Origin: Paracoccus yeei ATCC BAA-599
Lineage (GTDB): Bacteria; Pseudomonadota; Alphaproteobacteria; Rhodobacterales; Rhodobacteraceae
Assembly: GCF_000622145.1 (NCBI RefSeq)
Contig: NZ_JHWH01000007.1
Location: 169,187-233,186 of the forward strand
Reading direction: 5' to 3'
DNA: 64,000 nucleotides
In this document: positions 21,888 to 30,059 of the stretch, in pieces
Layout of the letters: every line of letters begins with the position of its first letter
Position numbering within the stretch: the stretch's first letter is position 1
The notes under the pieces: generated by a model
Database searches by the model: none
What the model was told of the DNA's origin: nothing
The model's input: only the letters and a program-made list of their open reading frames with translations
Position numbers and translations under genes: made by a program

Positions 21888-21911
21888 GGCTTGCCCCTTT
21901 CCGGGCGGGCT

Positions 21912-22775
21912 TCAGGCGTCGCGCTGGATAACGAAACGCGCCAGCGCGCGCAAGTTTCCGGCGGCCTCTCCATAGGGGTCCAGCGCCGACTCGGCGGCGC
22001 GGACCAGCTTGCGGGCCTTGTCCTGCGCGCCCTCCAGCCCCAGCAGCGACACGAAGGTCGCCTTGTTCGCATCCCCGTCCTTGTGCAGCCGCTTGCCGGT
22101 TTCGGCCTCGTCTCCGGTCACGTCCAGGATGTCGTCCTGGATCTGAAAGGCCAGGCCCAGGTTACGGGCGTACTCCGTCAGCGGGCCCGCGTCCTCGCCG
22201 GCCATGATGGCCCCGGCGGTCGCCGAAAAGACGATCAGCGCGCCGGTCTTGGCGCCCTGCAGCCGCTTGACCGCGACCAGGTCCAGGGGTTCCACCGCGG
22301 TCTCGGCGGCGATGTCCAGCGCCTGGCCCCAGACCATGCCGCGCGCGCCCACGGCATCCGAGAACAGCCGAATCAGCGCCAGCCGCGCGTCGGGCGCGCC
22401 GATCGCGGGATCGGTCAGCAGCCCGAAGGCCAGCGATTGCAGCGCGTCGCCGGCCAGGATCGCCGTCGCCTCGGACCATTGCACATGGACGGTCGGCAGG
22501 CCGCGGCGCAGGTCGTCGTCATCCATCGAGGGCAGGTCGTCATGGACCAGGCTATAGGCGTGCAGCGCCTCGACCGCCGCGGCGACGGGCAGCGCCTCGC
22601 GGTCGCGCAGGCCGAACAGCCGGGCCGATTCCATGACCAGAAAAGCACGGATACGCTTGCCGCCGATGCAGGCATAGCGCATCGCATCGGTCAGATCGCC
22701 GTCGGGCAGGCCGGCCATGGCGTCGTCCAGCGCGGCCTGGACCTGCGCCCGGACATCCTCAAGGCGGTCCTGCAT
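21912..22775 (-). CDS. ispA: farnesyl diphosphate synthase (polyprenyl synthetase)
   Basis: Prenyltransferase that elongates DMAPP with IPP to farnesyl diphosphate for quinones, undecaprenyl phosphate and carotenoids. The 287-residue all-helical protein has GGKRIRAFLVM (IPP site), the first aspartate-rich motif in HDDLPSMDDDDLRRG (near 80) and the second, QIQDDILDVTGD (near 215). The start at 22775 gives MQDRLEDV; its A overlaps the xseB stop (TGATG), indicating reinitiation. It lies immediately upstream of dxs in the conserved xseB-ispA-dxs order. Confidence 0.95.
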   Translation of the reverse strand: MQDRLEDVRAQVQAALDDAMAGLPDGDLTDAMRYACIGGKRIRAFLVMESARLFGLRDREALPVAAAVEALHAYSLVHDDLPSMDDDDLRRGLPTVHVQWSEATAILAGDALQSLAFGLLTDPAIGAPDARLALIRLFSDAVGARGMVWGQALDIAAETAVEPLDLVAVKRLQGAKTGALIVFSATAGAIMAGEDAGPLTEYARNLGLAFQIQDDILDVTGDEAETGKRLHKDGDANKATFVSLLGLEGAQDKARKLVRAAESALDPYGEAAGNLRALARFVIQRDA

Positions 22776-23011
22776 CACAGCCCCTCGGCGGGGGTGGTTC
22801 CGGTGGGTTGGCCGCTCGCCGCCAGGGTGATCTTCTCGACCCGCTCCTCGGCCGCGCGCAGCACCTTGTCGCAATGCGCCCGCAGCGCGGCGCCGCGTTC
22901 GTAAAGCGCGATGGATTCCTCCAGCGTGGCCTCGCCATGCTCAAGCTTGCCGACGGTGGCCTCCAGCTCGCGCATCGCCTCCTCGAAGGAGAGTGTTTCG
23001 ATTCCGGTCAT
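22775..23011 (-). CDS. xseB: exodeoxyribonuclease VII small subunit
   Basis: 78-residue coiled-coil subunit of the XseA-XseB single-strand exonuclease used in recombination and repair. It shows the family motif SFEEAMRELEATVGKLEHGEATLEESIALYERG (residues about 7-39) and a variable tail. It is coupled on both sides: its start overlaps the deacetylase stop by 4 bp and its stop shares one base with the ispA ATG. The large subunit xseA is not in this window. Confidence 0.94.
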   Translation of the reverse strand: MTGIETLSFEEAMRELEATVGKLEHGEATLEESIALYERGAALRAHCDKVLRAAEERVEKITLAASGQPTGTTPAEGL

Positions 23012-23925
23012 GCCGTCGTCTCCCGTAGAACCTCGACATGGGCGCGCACCGAGCGGCCCAGGGCGGCCAGATCATAGCCGCCTTCCAGGACCGATACCAC
23101 CGGGGCCGAACATGACGTGGCCGCATCGCAGATCATCCGGGTGATCGCGGTGAAATCCGCCTCGTCCCAGGCCAGCGAGGCCAGCGGGTCCTGCGCATGG
23201 GCGTCGAACCCGGCCGAGACCAGAACCAGTTGCGGCCGCCACGCCAGAACCCGGTCGCAGATGCCGCGCCAGGCGGCGCGCGCGGGGTCGCCTCCGGTCC
23301 CGGCCTGCAGCGGGACGTTCAGGATCTGGCCATGCGCGCCGCGTTCGCCGGCCGCGCCGGTGCCGGGATACAGCGGATGCTGGTGGGTCGAGGCAAACAG
23401 CGCCCGCGGCTCGTTCCACAGCAGGTCCTGGGTGCCGTTGCCGTGGTGCACGTCGAAATCCAGCACCGCCACCCGGTCCAGCCCGTGGTGGTCCAGCGCC
23501 CGCAGCGCCCCGATGGCGATGGCGTTGAAGATGCAGAACCCCATCGCCTTGGCGCGCTCGGTATGGTGGCCGGGCGGGCGCATGGCGACAAAGGCATTGG
23601 GCGCCTGCCCTGCCAGCACCGCGTCGACCGCCGCGCAGACCCCGCCCACCGCATGGCGCGCGGCCGCAAGGCTGCCCGGCGACAGATAGGTGTCGGCATC
23701 CAGCATCGTCCAGCCCTGGTCTGGCGGCTTGCGCCGCACCAGCGACAGATAGCTGGCCGGATGGCAGCGCAGGATCTCGTCGTCGGGGGCCTCGGGCGCC
23801 TCGCGGCGGTCCAGGTCCATTCCCTCCAGCGCGGCAAGGACAGCCTCCAGCCGCGCCACCTGCTCGGGATGGCTCGGTGGCGTTACATGCTGGAATCCGG
23901 ACGGGTGCGTATAAAGAAGCGTCAT
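23008..23925 (-). CDS. histone deacetylase family protein
   Basis: Zinc-dependent class II deacetylase-like hydrolase of 305 residues, of the acetoin utilisation/acetylpolyamine amidohydrolase superfamily. The catalytic features are present: RPPGHHTERAKAMGFC (two histidines), VLDFDVHHGNGTQ (zinc Asp and His) and SAGFDAHAQDPL (second zinc Asp). Start at 23925 (MTLLYTHPSGF) matches family N-termini; an upstream ATG at 23985 would add 20 unconserved residues. It is first in the operon with xseB, ispA and dxs. The substrate in bacteria is usually unknown; protein lysine or polyamine deacetylation is possible. Confidence 0.88.
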   Translation of the reverse strand: MTLLYTHPSGFQHVTPPSHPEQVARLEAVLAALEGMDLDRREAPEAPDDEILRCHPASYLSLVRRKPPDQGWTMLDADTYLSPGSLAAARHAVGGVCAAVDAVLAGQAPNAFVAMRPPGHHTERAKAMGFCIFNAIAIGALRALDHHGLDRVAVLDFDVHHGNGTQDLLWNEPRALFASTHQHPLYPGTGAAGERGAHGQILNVPLQAGTGGDPARAAWRGICDRVLAWRPQLVLVSAGFDAHAQDPLASLAWDEADFTAITRMICDAATSCSAPVVSVLEGGYDLAALGRSVRAHVEVLRETTA

Positions 23926-24010
23926 CGCCAAACGATTATGCGCGCAGGTTTCCCCCGGCAAGAAAATGTTCGGTAGCCTGTCCAAAACGACGACCCGGAC
24001 GGCCGGCGGT

Positions 24011-24060
24011 TTCCACGTTGCTGAAATACCCTCGGGGGGTCCGGGGGGCGAAGCGCCCCC
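24011..24060 (-). repeat. dispersed repeat with GC hairpin downstream of mtaB
   Basis: On the minus strand a hairpin (GGGGGCG-CTT-CGCCCCC, 24060-24044) is followed by a C-rich stretch, then GAGGGTATTTCAGCAACGTGG. The GGGTATTT core followed by a purine/A-rich tail matches the other dispersed copies in this window. It starts 12 bases after the mtaB stop, so it may act as that transcript's terminator. Confidence 0.65.
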
Positions 24061-24071
24061 GGCGCGGCGGC

Positions 24072-25334
24072 TCAGGCCGACAGCCGCTGACCGTCATGGC
24101 CGGTGATCGCCAGTTCCATCAGCGCGCCTTCGGGCATGTCGCGGTCGAAGGCCACTTCGGTGAAATGCTCGGTCCGGCCCAGGCGTGGGCCTTCGGTCAG
24201 GATCATGCGGGTCTGGCCGACCTCGGCGCCCAGATGGGCGGCCAGCGCCGCATCCCCCGCCGCCCGCAGCCGCGCCGCGCGCTCCTTGATGGCCGGACCC
24301 GGCACGCGCGGCATCCGCGCCGCCGGCGTGCCCTTCCGCGCAGAATAGGGGAACACATGCAGGAAGGTCAGGCCGCAATCCTCGACCAGCTTCAGGCTGT
24401 TCTCGAACATCGCCTCGGTTTCGGTCGGAAAGCCAGCGATGATGTCGGCACCAAAGACGATGCCGGGGCGCAGCTTGCGCGCATCCTCGCAGAAGCGGAT
24501 CGCGTCGTCGCGCAGGTGGCGGCGCTTCATCCGCTTCAGGATCATGTCGTCACCGGCCTGCAGGGACAGGTGCAGGTGCGGCATCAGGCGCGGTTCCGAG
24601 GCGATGGCCAGCATCAGGTTCTCGTCCGCCTCGATGCTGTCGATGCTGCTGATCCGCAGCCGCGGCAGATCCGGCACCAGCCGCAGGATGCGCATGACCA
24701 GATCGCCCAGCCGCGGCGTGCCCGGCAGATCGGCGCCCCAGCTGGTCAGGTCGACGCCGGTTAGCACCACCTCGTTGAAGCCGCGGTCCCGCAGCCGCTT
24801 GATCTGGTCCACCACCACCCCCGCGGGCACGGAACGCGAATTGCCGCGGCCATAAGGGATGATGCAGAAGGTGCAGCGGTGGTCGCAGCCGTTCTGGACC
24901 TGCACATAGGCGCGGTGCCGGCCGAAGCCGTCGATCAGGTGGCCGGCCGTTTCCCTGACCGACATGATGTCATCGACCTGCACGCGCTCGGTCTCGCCGA
25001 TCAGGTCGGGCGCCTGGATCGCGGCCCAGGTCGCGGGCTGCATCTTTTCGTGGTTGCCGATGACGCGGGCAACCTCGGGCATGGCAGCGAAGGTCTCGGG
25101 CTCGGTCTGCGCCGCGCAGCCGGTGACGATGACCGGGGCGCCGGGGTTTTCGCGCGACAGCCGGCGGATTTCCTGGCGCGCCTTGCGCACCGCTTCGGCC
25201 GTCACCGCGCAGGTGTTCACGATCACCGCGCCTTGCAGGCCGGCGGCCTCGGCCATCTCGCGCATCGCCTCGGTCTCATAGGCGTTCAGCCGGCAGCCGA
25301 GGGTCGCGAACACGGGCGCCTTCAGATCCTTCAT
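24072..25334 (-). CDS. mtaB: tRNA (N6-L-threonylcarbamoyladenosine(37)-C2)-methylthiotransferase MtaB
   Basis: Radical-SAM methylthiotransferase that converts t6A37 to ms2t6A37 in ANN-decoding tRNAs. The 420-residue protein has the N-terminal UPF0004 domain with its three cluster cysteines (GCRLNAYE, VNTCAV, VTGCAAQ). The radical SAM motif CDHRCTFC is near residue 147, followed by IIPYGRGNSRSVP. The C-terminal TRAM region is short. Its start overlaps the dapF stop by 4 bp, so it is cotranslated with dapF. One natural substrate class, tRNA-Lys(UUU), is encoded 0.9 kb away, probably by coincidence. Confidence 0.94.
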   Translation of the reverse strand: MKDLKAPVFATLGCRLNAYETEAMREMAEAAGLQGAVIVNTCAVTAEAVRKARQEIRRLSRENPGAPVIVTGCAAQTEPETFAAMPEVARVIGNHEKMQPATWAAIQAPDLIGETERVQVDDIMSVRETAGHLIDGFGRHRAYVQVQNGCDHRCTFCIIPYGRGNSRSVPAGVVVDQIKRLRDRGFNEVVLTGVDLTSWGADLPGTPRLGDLVMRILRLVPDLPRLRISSIDSIEADENLMLAIASEPRLMPHLHLSLQAGDDMILKRMKRRHLRDDAIRFCEDARKLRPGIVFGADIIAGFPTETEAMFENSLKLVEDCGLTFLHVFPYSARKGTPAARMPRVPGPAIKERAARLRAAGDAALAAHLGAEVGQTRMILTEGPRLGRTEHFTEVAFDRDMPEGALMELAITGHDGQRLSA

Positions 25335-26146
25335 CCGCGCCAGACCCCGTCAAAGACATGCGCGGTCGGGCCGGTCATCCAGACCCCGTCCTCGCGCCAG
25401 TCGATGTCCAGTTGCCCGCCGGGCACGTTGACGCGCACTCGCCGCCCGGTCAGCCCGCGCCGGGCGGCTGCCACCACCGCCGCGCAGGAACACGAACCCG
25501 AGGCCAGCGTGATGCCCGTGCCGCGTTCCCAGATGCGCAGCACGATCTCGCTGTCCGAAAGGACCTGCACGACCTCGACATTGGTGCGCTGCGGATACAG
25601 CGGGTGATGCTCATGCGCGGGGCCGAAGCGCTCCAGGTCGACCGCCGCCGCGTCGGGCACGAAGAAGGTCATGTGCGGATTGCCCATGCCGGTCGCCACC
25701 GGATCGCCGTCGATGGGCAGGTGCAGCAGGTCGACCCTCTCGGCCAATGGCACCCCGGCCCAGTCCAGCACCGGCGCGCCCATGTTCACGCGGGTCAGGC
25801 CCCGGCCCGCGTCCTCGGCCGACAGCACCGCATGGTCGGTCGCCAGCCGCAGCGCGGATTTGCCGCCCTGGTCCATCAGAAACCGCGCGACGCAGCGCGT
25901 GGCATTGCCGCAGGCCCCGGAAACCGAGCCGTCGGCGTTGTAGAAGACCAGCCGCGCGTCGGCATTCTCTCCCGGCAGGATCACCGCCATCTGGTCGAAG
26001 CCCACGCCGCGATGCCGGTCCGCCATGGCTGCGACCAGCCCAGGCTCGGGCATCCGCCCCGAGGCGCGGGCGTCCAGCACGACGAAATCATTGCCAAGCC
26101 CATGCATCTTCATGAAGGGCAGGCCGGGGTTTTGCTGCGTTTCCAT
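25331..26146 (-). CDS. dapF: diaminopimelate epimerase
   Basis: PLP-independent epimerase interconverting LL- and meso-diaminopimelate for lysine and peptidoglycan. The 271-residue protein has the start MKMHGLGNDFVVLDA (from residue 12), the first catalytic cysteine in SGACGNATRCVA, and the second in the GSCSCAAVVAA segment, where the family more often has GSGACA or similar. Both catalytic cysteines are retained. It leads the dapF-mtaB pair. Confidence 0.95.
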   Translation of the reverse strand: METQQNPGLPFMKMHGLGNDFVVLDARASGRMPEPGLVAAMADRHRGVGFDQMAVILPGENADARLVFYNADGSVSGACGNATRCVARFLMDQGGKSALRLATDHAVLSAEDAGRGLTRVNMGAPVLDWAGVPLAERVDLLHLPIDGDPVATGMGNPHMTFFVPDAAAVDLERFGPAHEHHPLYPQRTNVEVVQVLSDSEIVLRIWERGTGITLASGSCSCAAVVAAARRGLTGRRVRVNVPGGQLDIDWREDGVWMTGPTAHVFDGVWRG

Positions 26147-26200
26147 GCGCCTCCTTTACCCCCGTCCGCAAGATTTTGCCAGAGGCCCCGATTTTTCCGC

Positions 26201-26229
26201 TTGACCCCACCCGCCGCCGACCGTAGTTA
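26201..26229 (+). promoter_or_regulatory. probable promoter of tRNA-Lys
   Basis: TTGACC (26201-26206) and TAGTTA (26224-26229) are separated by 17 bases. The expected start near 26236 is about 8 bases before the mature tRNA 5' end. Confidence 0.65.
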
Positions 26230-26243
26230 GCCCCCCGTGCGAT

Positions 26244-26319
26244 GGGCCCGTAGCTCAGTTGGTAGAGCAACTGACTTTTAATCAGTGGGTCACAGGTTCG
26301 AATCCTGTCGGGCTCACCA
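26244..26319 (+). tRNA. tRNA-Lys, anticodon UUU
   Basis: A 76-base cloverleaf with acceptor GGGCCCG pairing with CGGGCTC (one G-T), D-arm GCTC...GAGC, anticodon arm ACTGA-CTTTTAA-TCAGT (anticodon TTT at 26277-26279), T-arm with GGTTCGAATCC, and an encoded CCA end. Downstream there is a 7-bp inverted repeat (26328-26334 with 26355-26361) without a T-run. The 187 bases up to the carbonic anhydrase stop also contain an 8-bp stem (26419-26426/26437-26444) and no convincing gene. Confidence 0.98.
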
Positions 26320-26487
26320 CTTTTATCCTTGGCGATCATGTTCTTATGAAATGGCGCCAAGAGGTGGTGATCACATCCCCTCACCAAGCCCCTTACTGCC
26401 GTTCGAACATGCTTGTGTGGCGTCCGAGCCGTTCCACGGACGCCGTCGCCCTAGGGAAACGGCGGCCGATCATCGGCATCGGGAACG

Positions 26488-26506
26488 GACGGGGCGGTGC
26501 CCCGTC
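26488..26506 (-). terminator. hairpin abutting the carbonic anhydrase stop
   Basis: A perfect 8-bp stem (GACGGGGC/GCCCCGTC) around a 3-base loop begins at the base after the carbonic anhydrase stop codon. There is no following T-run, so it is more a stability or Rho-assisted end than a classic intrinsic terminator. Confidence 0.4.
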
Positions 26507-27157
26507 TCAGGCCACGGGCACGAAGCTGTCGCTGGCGGGCTCATAATGGGTCAGGGTGCCTTCGCCGATGTCGTGCAGCACGCCGTGCAGGGACAGGTCG
26601 CCCGCCTCGACCTTGTCGCGGACAAAGGGAAAGCTCATCAGGTTTTCCAGCGACACCAGCACTGCCTGACGCTCAAGCGCGCGGATCTGCGCATCCTCGG
26701 GCAGGGACGAGACGCGCTCGTAGCCGGGGCGCAGGATGTCCATCCAGCGGCCGACGAAGCTGGTCTTTTCCTCAAGCTCGGGGGCTGCGCCCGAACACAT
26801 GGCATGGCACCCCTGCACGCCGCCGCAATTGGTATGACCCAGCACCACGACATGCGCGACCTTCAGCGCATTGACCGCGTATTCGACCGCCGCCGAGGTG
26901 CCGTGCTGTTCGCCGTCCGGGGAATAGGGCGGCACCAGGTTGGCGATGTTGCGGTGAACGAAGAACTCGCCCGAATCCGCGCCGAAGATGGCGGTGACAT
27001 GGACGCGCGAATCGCAGCAGGCGATCACCATGGCGCGGGGACGCTGTCCGTCCTCGGCCAGGCGGCGATACCAGGCGCGGTTTTCGTTGAAAGCCGTGGC
27101 GCGCCATCCCTGATAGCGCTGGACAAGGTAATGGGGCAGCGGTCGGGCCTGATTCAT
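26507..27157 (-). CDS. beta-class carbonic anhydrase
   Basis: Zinc enzyme interconverting carbon dioxide and bicarbonate, supplying bicarbonate to carboxylases. The 216-residue protein has the zinc/dyad motif CCDSRV (Cys47, Asp49, Arg51) and the second zinc pair in GHTNCGG (near residues 106-112), plus the helix GTSAAVEYAVNALKV. Length is normal. It is a single gene on the minus strand, divergent from the 27298 gene across 140 bp that should hold both promoters; I see no strong promoter hexamers there. Confidence 0.94.
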   Translation of the reverse strand: MNQARPLPHYLVQRYQGWRATAFNENRAWYRRLAEDGQRPRAMVIACCDSRVHVTAIFGADSGEFFVHRNIANLVPPYSPDGEQHGTSAAVEYAVNALKVAHVVVLGHTNCGGVQGCHAMCSGAAPELEEKTSFVGRWMDILRPGYERVSSLPEDAQIRALERQAVLVSLENLMSFPFVRDKVEAGDLSLHGVLHDIGEGTLTHYEPASDSFVPVA

Positions 27158-27297
27158 GGGGATCCTCTCTACCGTTCGGGGCTTGATACCGTCCCGACCG
27201 ATAAAGTTCGAGAGGTTTAGCGCGCCACCCTCAACCATTTCTTGAGAGGTTGCTGCCAGTTTCCCAGAACGGAAGCGAATGCGCGCAAGAGGATCAG

Positions 27298-27675
27298 ATG
27301 GGGAAAATCGCAAGCCTGGCGGTCGAGGAGGTGGTCAACATCGACCTGCATCGCGTCGAGCAGATCGTCACCGAATTGGGCGAGGACGCGGCGGCCCAGG
27401 TGATCGGCGCGGCGCTGGAGCAGCTTGCGCTGTGCCTGACCCATACCGTGACCGCCGCCGACCGGGGCGAACTGGCGGGAGTGGTCAGCCATGCCGACCG
27501 CCTGTCCCGGCTGGCCTGGCAGGTTGGGCTGGTGACGCTGGCGGGGGTGGCGGTCGATGTCGGCGGCTGCGCCGAACGCCGCGACGCCGGCGCCCTGGCC
27601 GCGACCGTCGCCCGGCTGCGCCGCATCGGCAACCAGTCCCTGACCCGGATCTGGGACCGCCCCGATACCGGCTGA
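27298..27675 (+). CDS. conserved hypothetical helical protein (possibly Hpt-like)
   Basis: Cytoplasmic protein of 125 residues predicted to be nearly all alpha-helical. It opens MGKIASLAVEEVVNIDL, and a central histidine lies in GVVSHADRLSRLAWQVGLVTLAGVA (about 63-87). That arrangement, a histidine followed by a small-residue-rich helix, is reminiscent of histidine phosphotransfer domains, but similarity is by eye only and no kinase is nearby. Start at 27298 chosen for AGAGGA 4 bases upstream; an upstream ATG at 27250 has no such site. Function not assigned. Confidence 0.6.
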   Translation: MGKIASLAVEEVVNIDLHRVEQIVTELGEDAAAQVIGAALEQLALCLTHTVTAADRGELAGVVSHADRLSRLAWQVGLVTLAGVAVDVGGCAERRDAGALAATVARLRRIGNQSLTRIWDRPDTG

Positions 27676-27804
27676 GCAGCCGCCCTTTGGCCGCCAGGAA
27701 CCTTAACGCAGGTCTGTCCGGGCCGGCGGCCGGGCGGAACAGGTCGGGGCTTGCGGCGGGCGCGGGGCGCGATACCTTGCCCCAAGACCAATGGAAGGCC
27801 CGCC

Positions 27805-29208
27805 ATGACCCAAGCCCCCGCATTCGCCCCCGCCTCGGACAAGACCCTGCCGCTGTGGCTGGTGCGGCCCGGGCCGCAGGGCGGGGCGGACCTGCCGCCC
27901 GGTCTGGACGCCATGGCGCAGACCTGGGCCCGGTCGCAGGGCTTTGCGGGCAAGTCCGGGCAGCTTTGCCTGTTGCCCGATGCGCAGGGCGGCCTTGCCG
28001 GCGCGCTTTACGGCATCGGCGGCGCCGACCGGGCGGGGCGCGACCGCTGGCTGCTGGGCCGCGCCGCCGAAACCCTGCCCGCCGGCGACTGGCGGCTGGC
28101 GGCGGTGCCGGCGGACGTGGACCCGGCGCTGGCGTCCCTGGGCTGGCTGCTCGGGCAATACCGCTTTGCCCGCTACAAGCCCGCCGAGGCCCCGCCTGCC
28201 CGGCTGGTCGCCCCGGACGGCATCGACGCGGCGCATGTGCTGGCCCTGGCGGCGGGCGAGTATCTCGCGCGCGACCTGATCAATACCCCGGCCTCGGACA
28301 TGGGCCCGGCCGAACTTGAGGCCGCCGCCCGCGACCTTGCCGCCCGCCACGGCGCCGCGGTCGAGGTGACGCTGGGCCCGGACCTGCTGGACCGGAACTT
28401 CCCCATGATCCACGCCGTCGGCCGCGCCGGCGCACAGGCGCCACGGCTGATCGACCTGCGCTTTCCGGGCGAGGGACCGGCGCTGACCCTGGTCGGCAAG
28501 GGGGTCTGCTTCGACACCGGGGGGCTTGACATCAAGCCCGCCGCCTCGATGGCGCTGATGAAAAAGGACATGGGCGGCGCCGCGAACGTCCTGGGCCTGG
28601 CCGAGACCCTGGCCCTGACCGGCGCCACCCAGGGCATGCGGCTGCGCATCCTGATCCCCGCGGTCGAGAACGCCATCGCGGGCGACGCCTTCCGTCCCGG
28701 CGACATCCTGACCAGCCGCAAGGGCCTGACGGTCGAGGTGAACAACACCGATGCCGAGGGCCGGCTGGTCCTGGCCGATGCCCTGGCCCTGGCGGACGAG
28801 GACTCGCCCGACCTGCTGATCTCGATGGCGACGCTGACCGGGGCTGCGCGGGTGGCGCTGGGACCGGACCTGCCGCCGTTCTTCTGCGACGACGACGCCG
28901 TCGCGGCGGCGATCCACGACGCCGGGCGCGACCAGGCCGACCCGGTCTGGCGCCTGCCCTTCTGGGAGCCCTACGAGACGATGATCGAGCCCGGCATCGC
29001 CGATCTCGACAATGCGCCGGGCGGCGGCTTTGCCGGGGCGATCACCGCCGCGCTGTTCCTGCGCCGCTTTACCGGACAGGCGCGGCACTACGTGCATTTC
29101 GACATCTACGGCTGGCAGCCCAGCGCCGCGCCGGGCCGGCCCAAGGGCGGCGCCGGACAGGGGATGCGGGCGATCCTGAACGCGCTGCCCCGGGTTCTGG
29201 GGCGATGA
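27805..29208 (+). CDS. leucyl aminopeptidase family protein (M17)
   Basis: Cytosolic di-metal aminopeptidase of 467 residues. The catalytic C-terminal domain has the metal-binding lysine/aspartate motif VGKGVCFDTGGLDIKP (near 231), KKDMGGAA, and the signature NTDAEGRLVLADAL (near 313). The N-terminal domain is short and divergent, making it somewhat smaller than PepA. Expected to release N-terminal residues from peptides. Its stop overlaps the NlpC/P60 gene start by 4 bp (ATGA), coupling cytosolic peptide breakdown with a wall-peptide hydrolase, which suggests a role in murein peptide recycling. Confidence 0.92.
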   Translation: MTQAPAFAPASDKTLPLWLVRPGPQGGADLPPGLDAMAQTWARSQGFAGKSGQLCLLPDAQGGLAGALYGIGGADRAGRDRWLLGRAAETLPAGDWRLAAVPADVDPALASLGWLLGQYRFARYKPAEAPPARLVAPDGIDAAHVLALAAGEYLARDLINTPASDMGPAELEAAARDLAARHGAAVEVTLGPDLLDRNFPMIHAVGRAGAQAPRLIDLRFPGEGPALTLVGKGVCFDTGGLDIKPAASMALMKKDMGGAANVLGLAETLALTGATQGMRLRILIPAVENAIAGDAFRPGDILTSRKGLTVEVNNTDAEGRLVLADALALADEDSPDLLISMATLTGAARVALGPDLPPFFCDDDAVAAAIHDAGRDQADPVWRLPFWEPYETMIEPGIADLDNAPGGGFAGAITAALFLRRFTGQARHYVHFDIYGWQPSAAPGRPKGGAGQGMRAILNALPRVLGR

Positions 29209-30050
29209 CCGCCCCCGACCGCCGCCTGACCCCCGCGACCGACCGCGTCGCGCTGGAGCGCCTGCGCGGGCAACTGTACCGCCCCGCCTATACGGCAGGC
29301 CGGGCCGCGCGGCTTGCCGTGCCGCTGGCGGATCTGTGCCGCAGCCCGGCCGGCGCACGCGACCGTCAGGTGAATTACGGCGCCGACCTTCTGGTGGTGG
29401 ACGAGGTGCCGGGCTGGGCCTTTGTCCAGGCCGCCGCGGACGGCTATTGCGGCTGGATCAGGGCCGAGGCGCTGACCGGCGCGCTGCCGCCCGTCACCCA
29501 CCGCGTCGCCGCCCCCGCCACCCATGTCTATCCCGAGCCCGACATCAAGACGCCCGAGATCATGGGTCTGTCGCTGGGCGCACGGCTTTCGGTGGTGGAG
29601 CAGCAGAACGGTTTCGTCCGGCTGGCGCAGGGCGGCTGGCTGCCGGCGCAGCATGTCGCGGCGCGTCCCGCCGCCGATCCCGGCGCGGTGGCCGAGGGGC
29701 TGCTGGGCACGCCCTACCTGTGGGGTGGGAACAGCCGCTGGGGGATCGACTGCTCGGGCCTGGCGCAGGCGGCGCTGGCGGCCTGCGCCGTGCCTTGCCC
29801 GGGCGACAGCGACATGCAGCGCCGCACCTTTCCCGGCGCCCCCGACATCCGCCGGGGCGACCTGCTGTTCTGGCCGGGCCACGTCGCGCTGGCGCTGGAC
29901 GCGGCGCGGATGATCCATGCCACCGCCTTTGCCATGGCCGTGGTGATCGAACCCATCGCCGGGGCCATCGCCCGCATCGACGCGGCGGGCCAGGGCCCGT
30001 TTCTGGGCGCACACCGCCCGCCCCCGCCCCAGACCGCCGCCTTTCCGTAG
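29205..30050 (+). CDS. NlpC/P60 family cysteine peptidase with SH3 domains
   Basis: Putative murein-peptide hydrolase of 281 residues. Two bacterial SH3-like domains occupy about residues 30-90 and 100-152 (GYCGWIRAEAL; GGWLPAQHVA), followed by an NlpC/P60 domain. The catalytic Cys183 is in GIDCSGLAQ, His226 in GHVALAL and the third polar residue His238. No signal peptide or membrane helix is seen, so it probably acts in the cytoplasm on recycled peptides, like gamma-glutamyl-diaminopimelate peptidases. It is coupled by a 4-bp overlap to the aminopeptidase. Confidence 0.9.
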   Translation: MTAPDRRLTPATDRVALERLRGQLYRPAYTAGRAARLAVPLADLCRSPAGARDRQVNYGADLLVVDEVPGWAFVQAAADGYCGWIRAEALTGALPPVTHRVAAPATHVYPEPDIKTPEIMGLSLGARLSVVEQQNGFVRLAQGGWLPAQHVAARPAADPGAVAEGLLGTPYLWGGNSRWGIDCSGLAQAALAACAVPCPGDSDMQRRTFPGAPDIRRGDLLFWPGHVALALDAARMIHATAFAMAVVIEPIAGAIARIDAAGQGPFLGAHRPPPPQTAAFP

Positions 30051-30059
30051 GAGGGAACC

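Noticed and set aside
26328..26361. Inverted repeat after tRNA-Lys as a terminator
   Set aside because: The stem is 7 bp with a 20-base loop and no downstream T-run, so it is not convincing as an intrinsic terminator.
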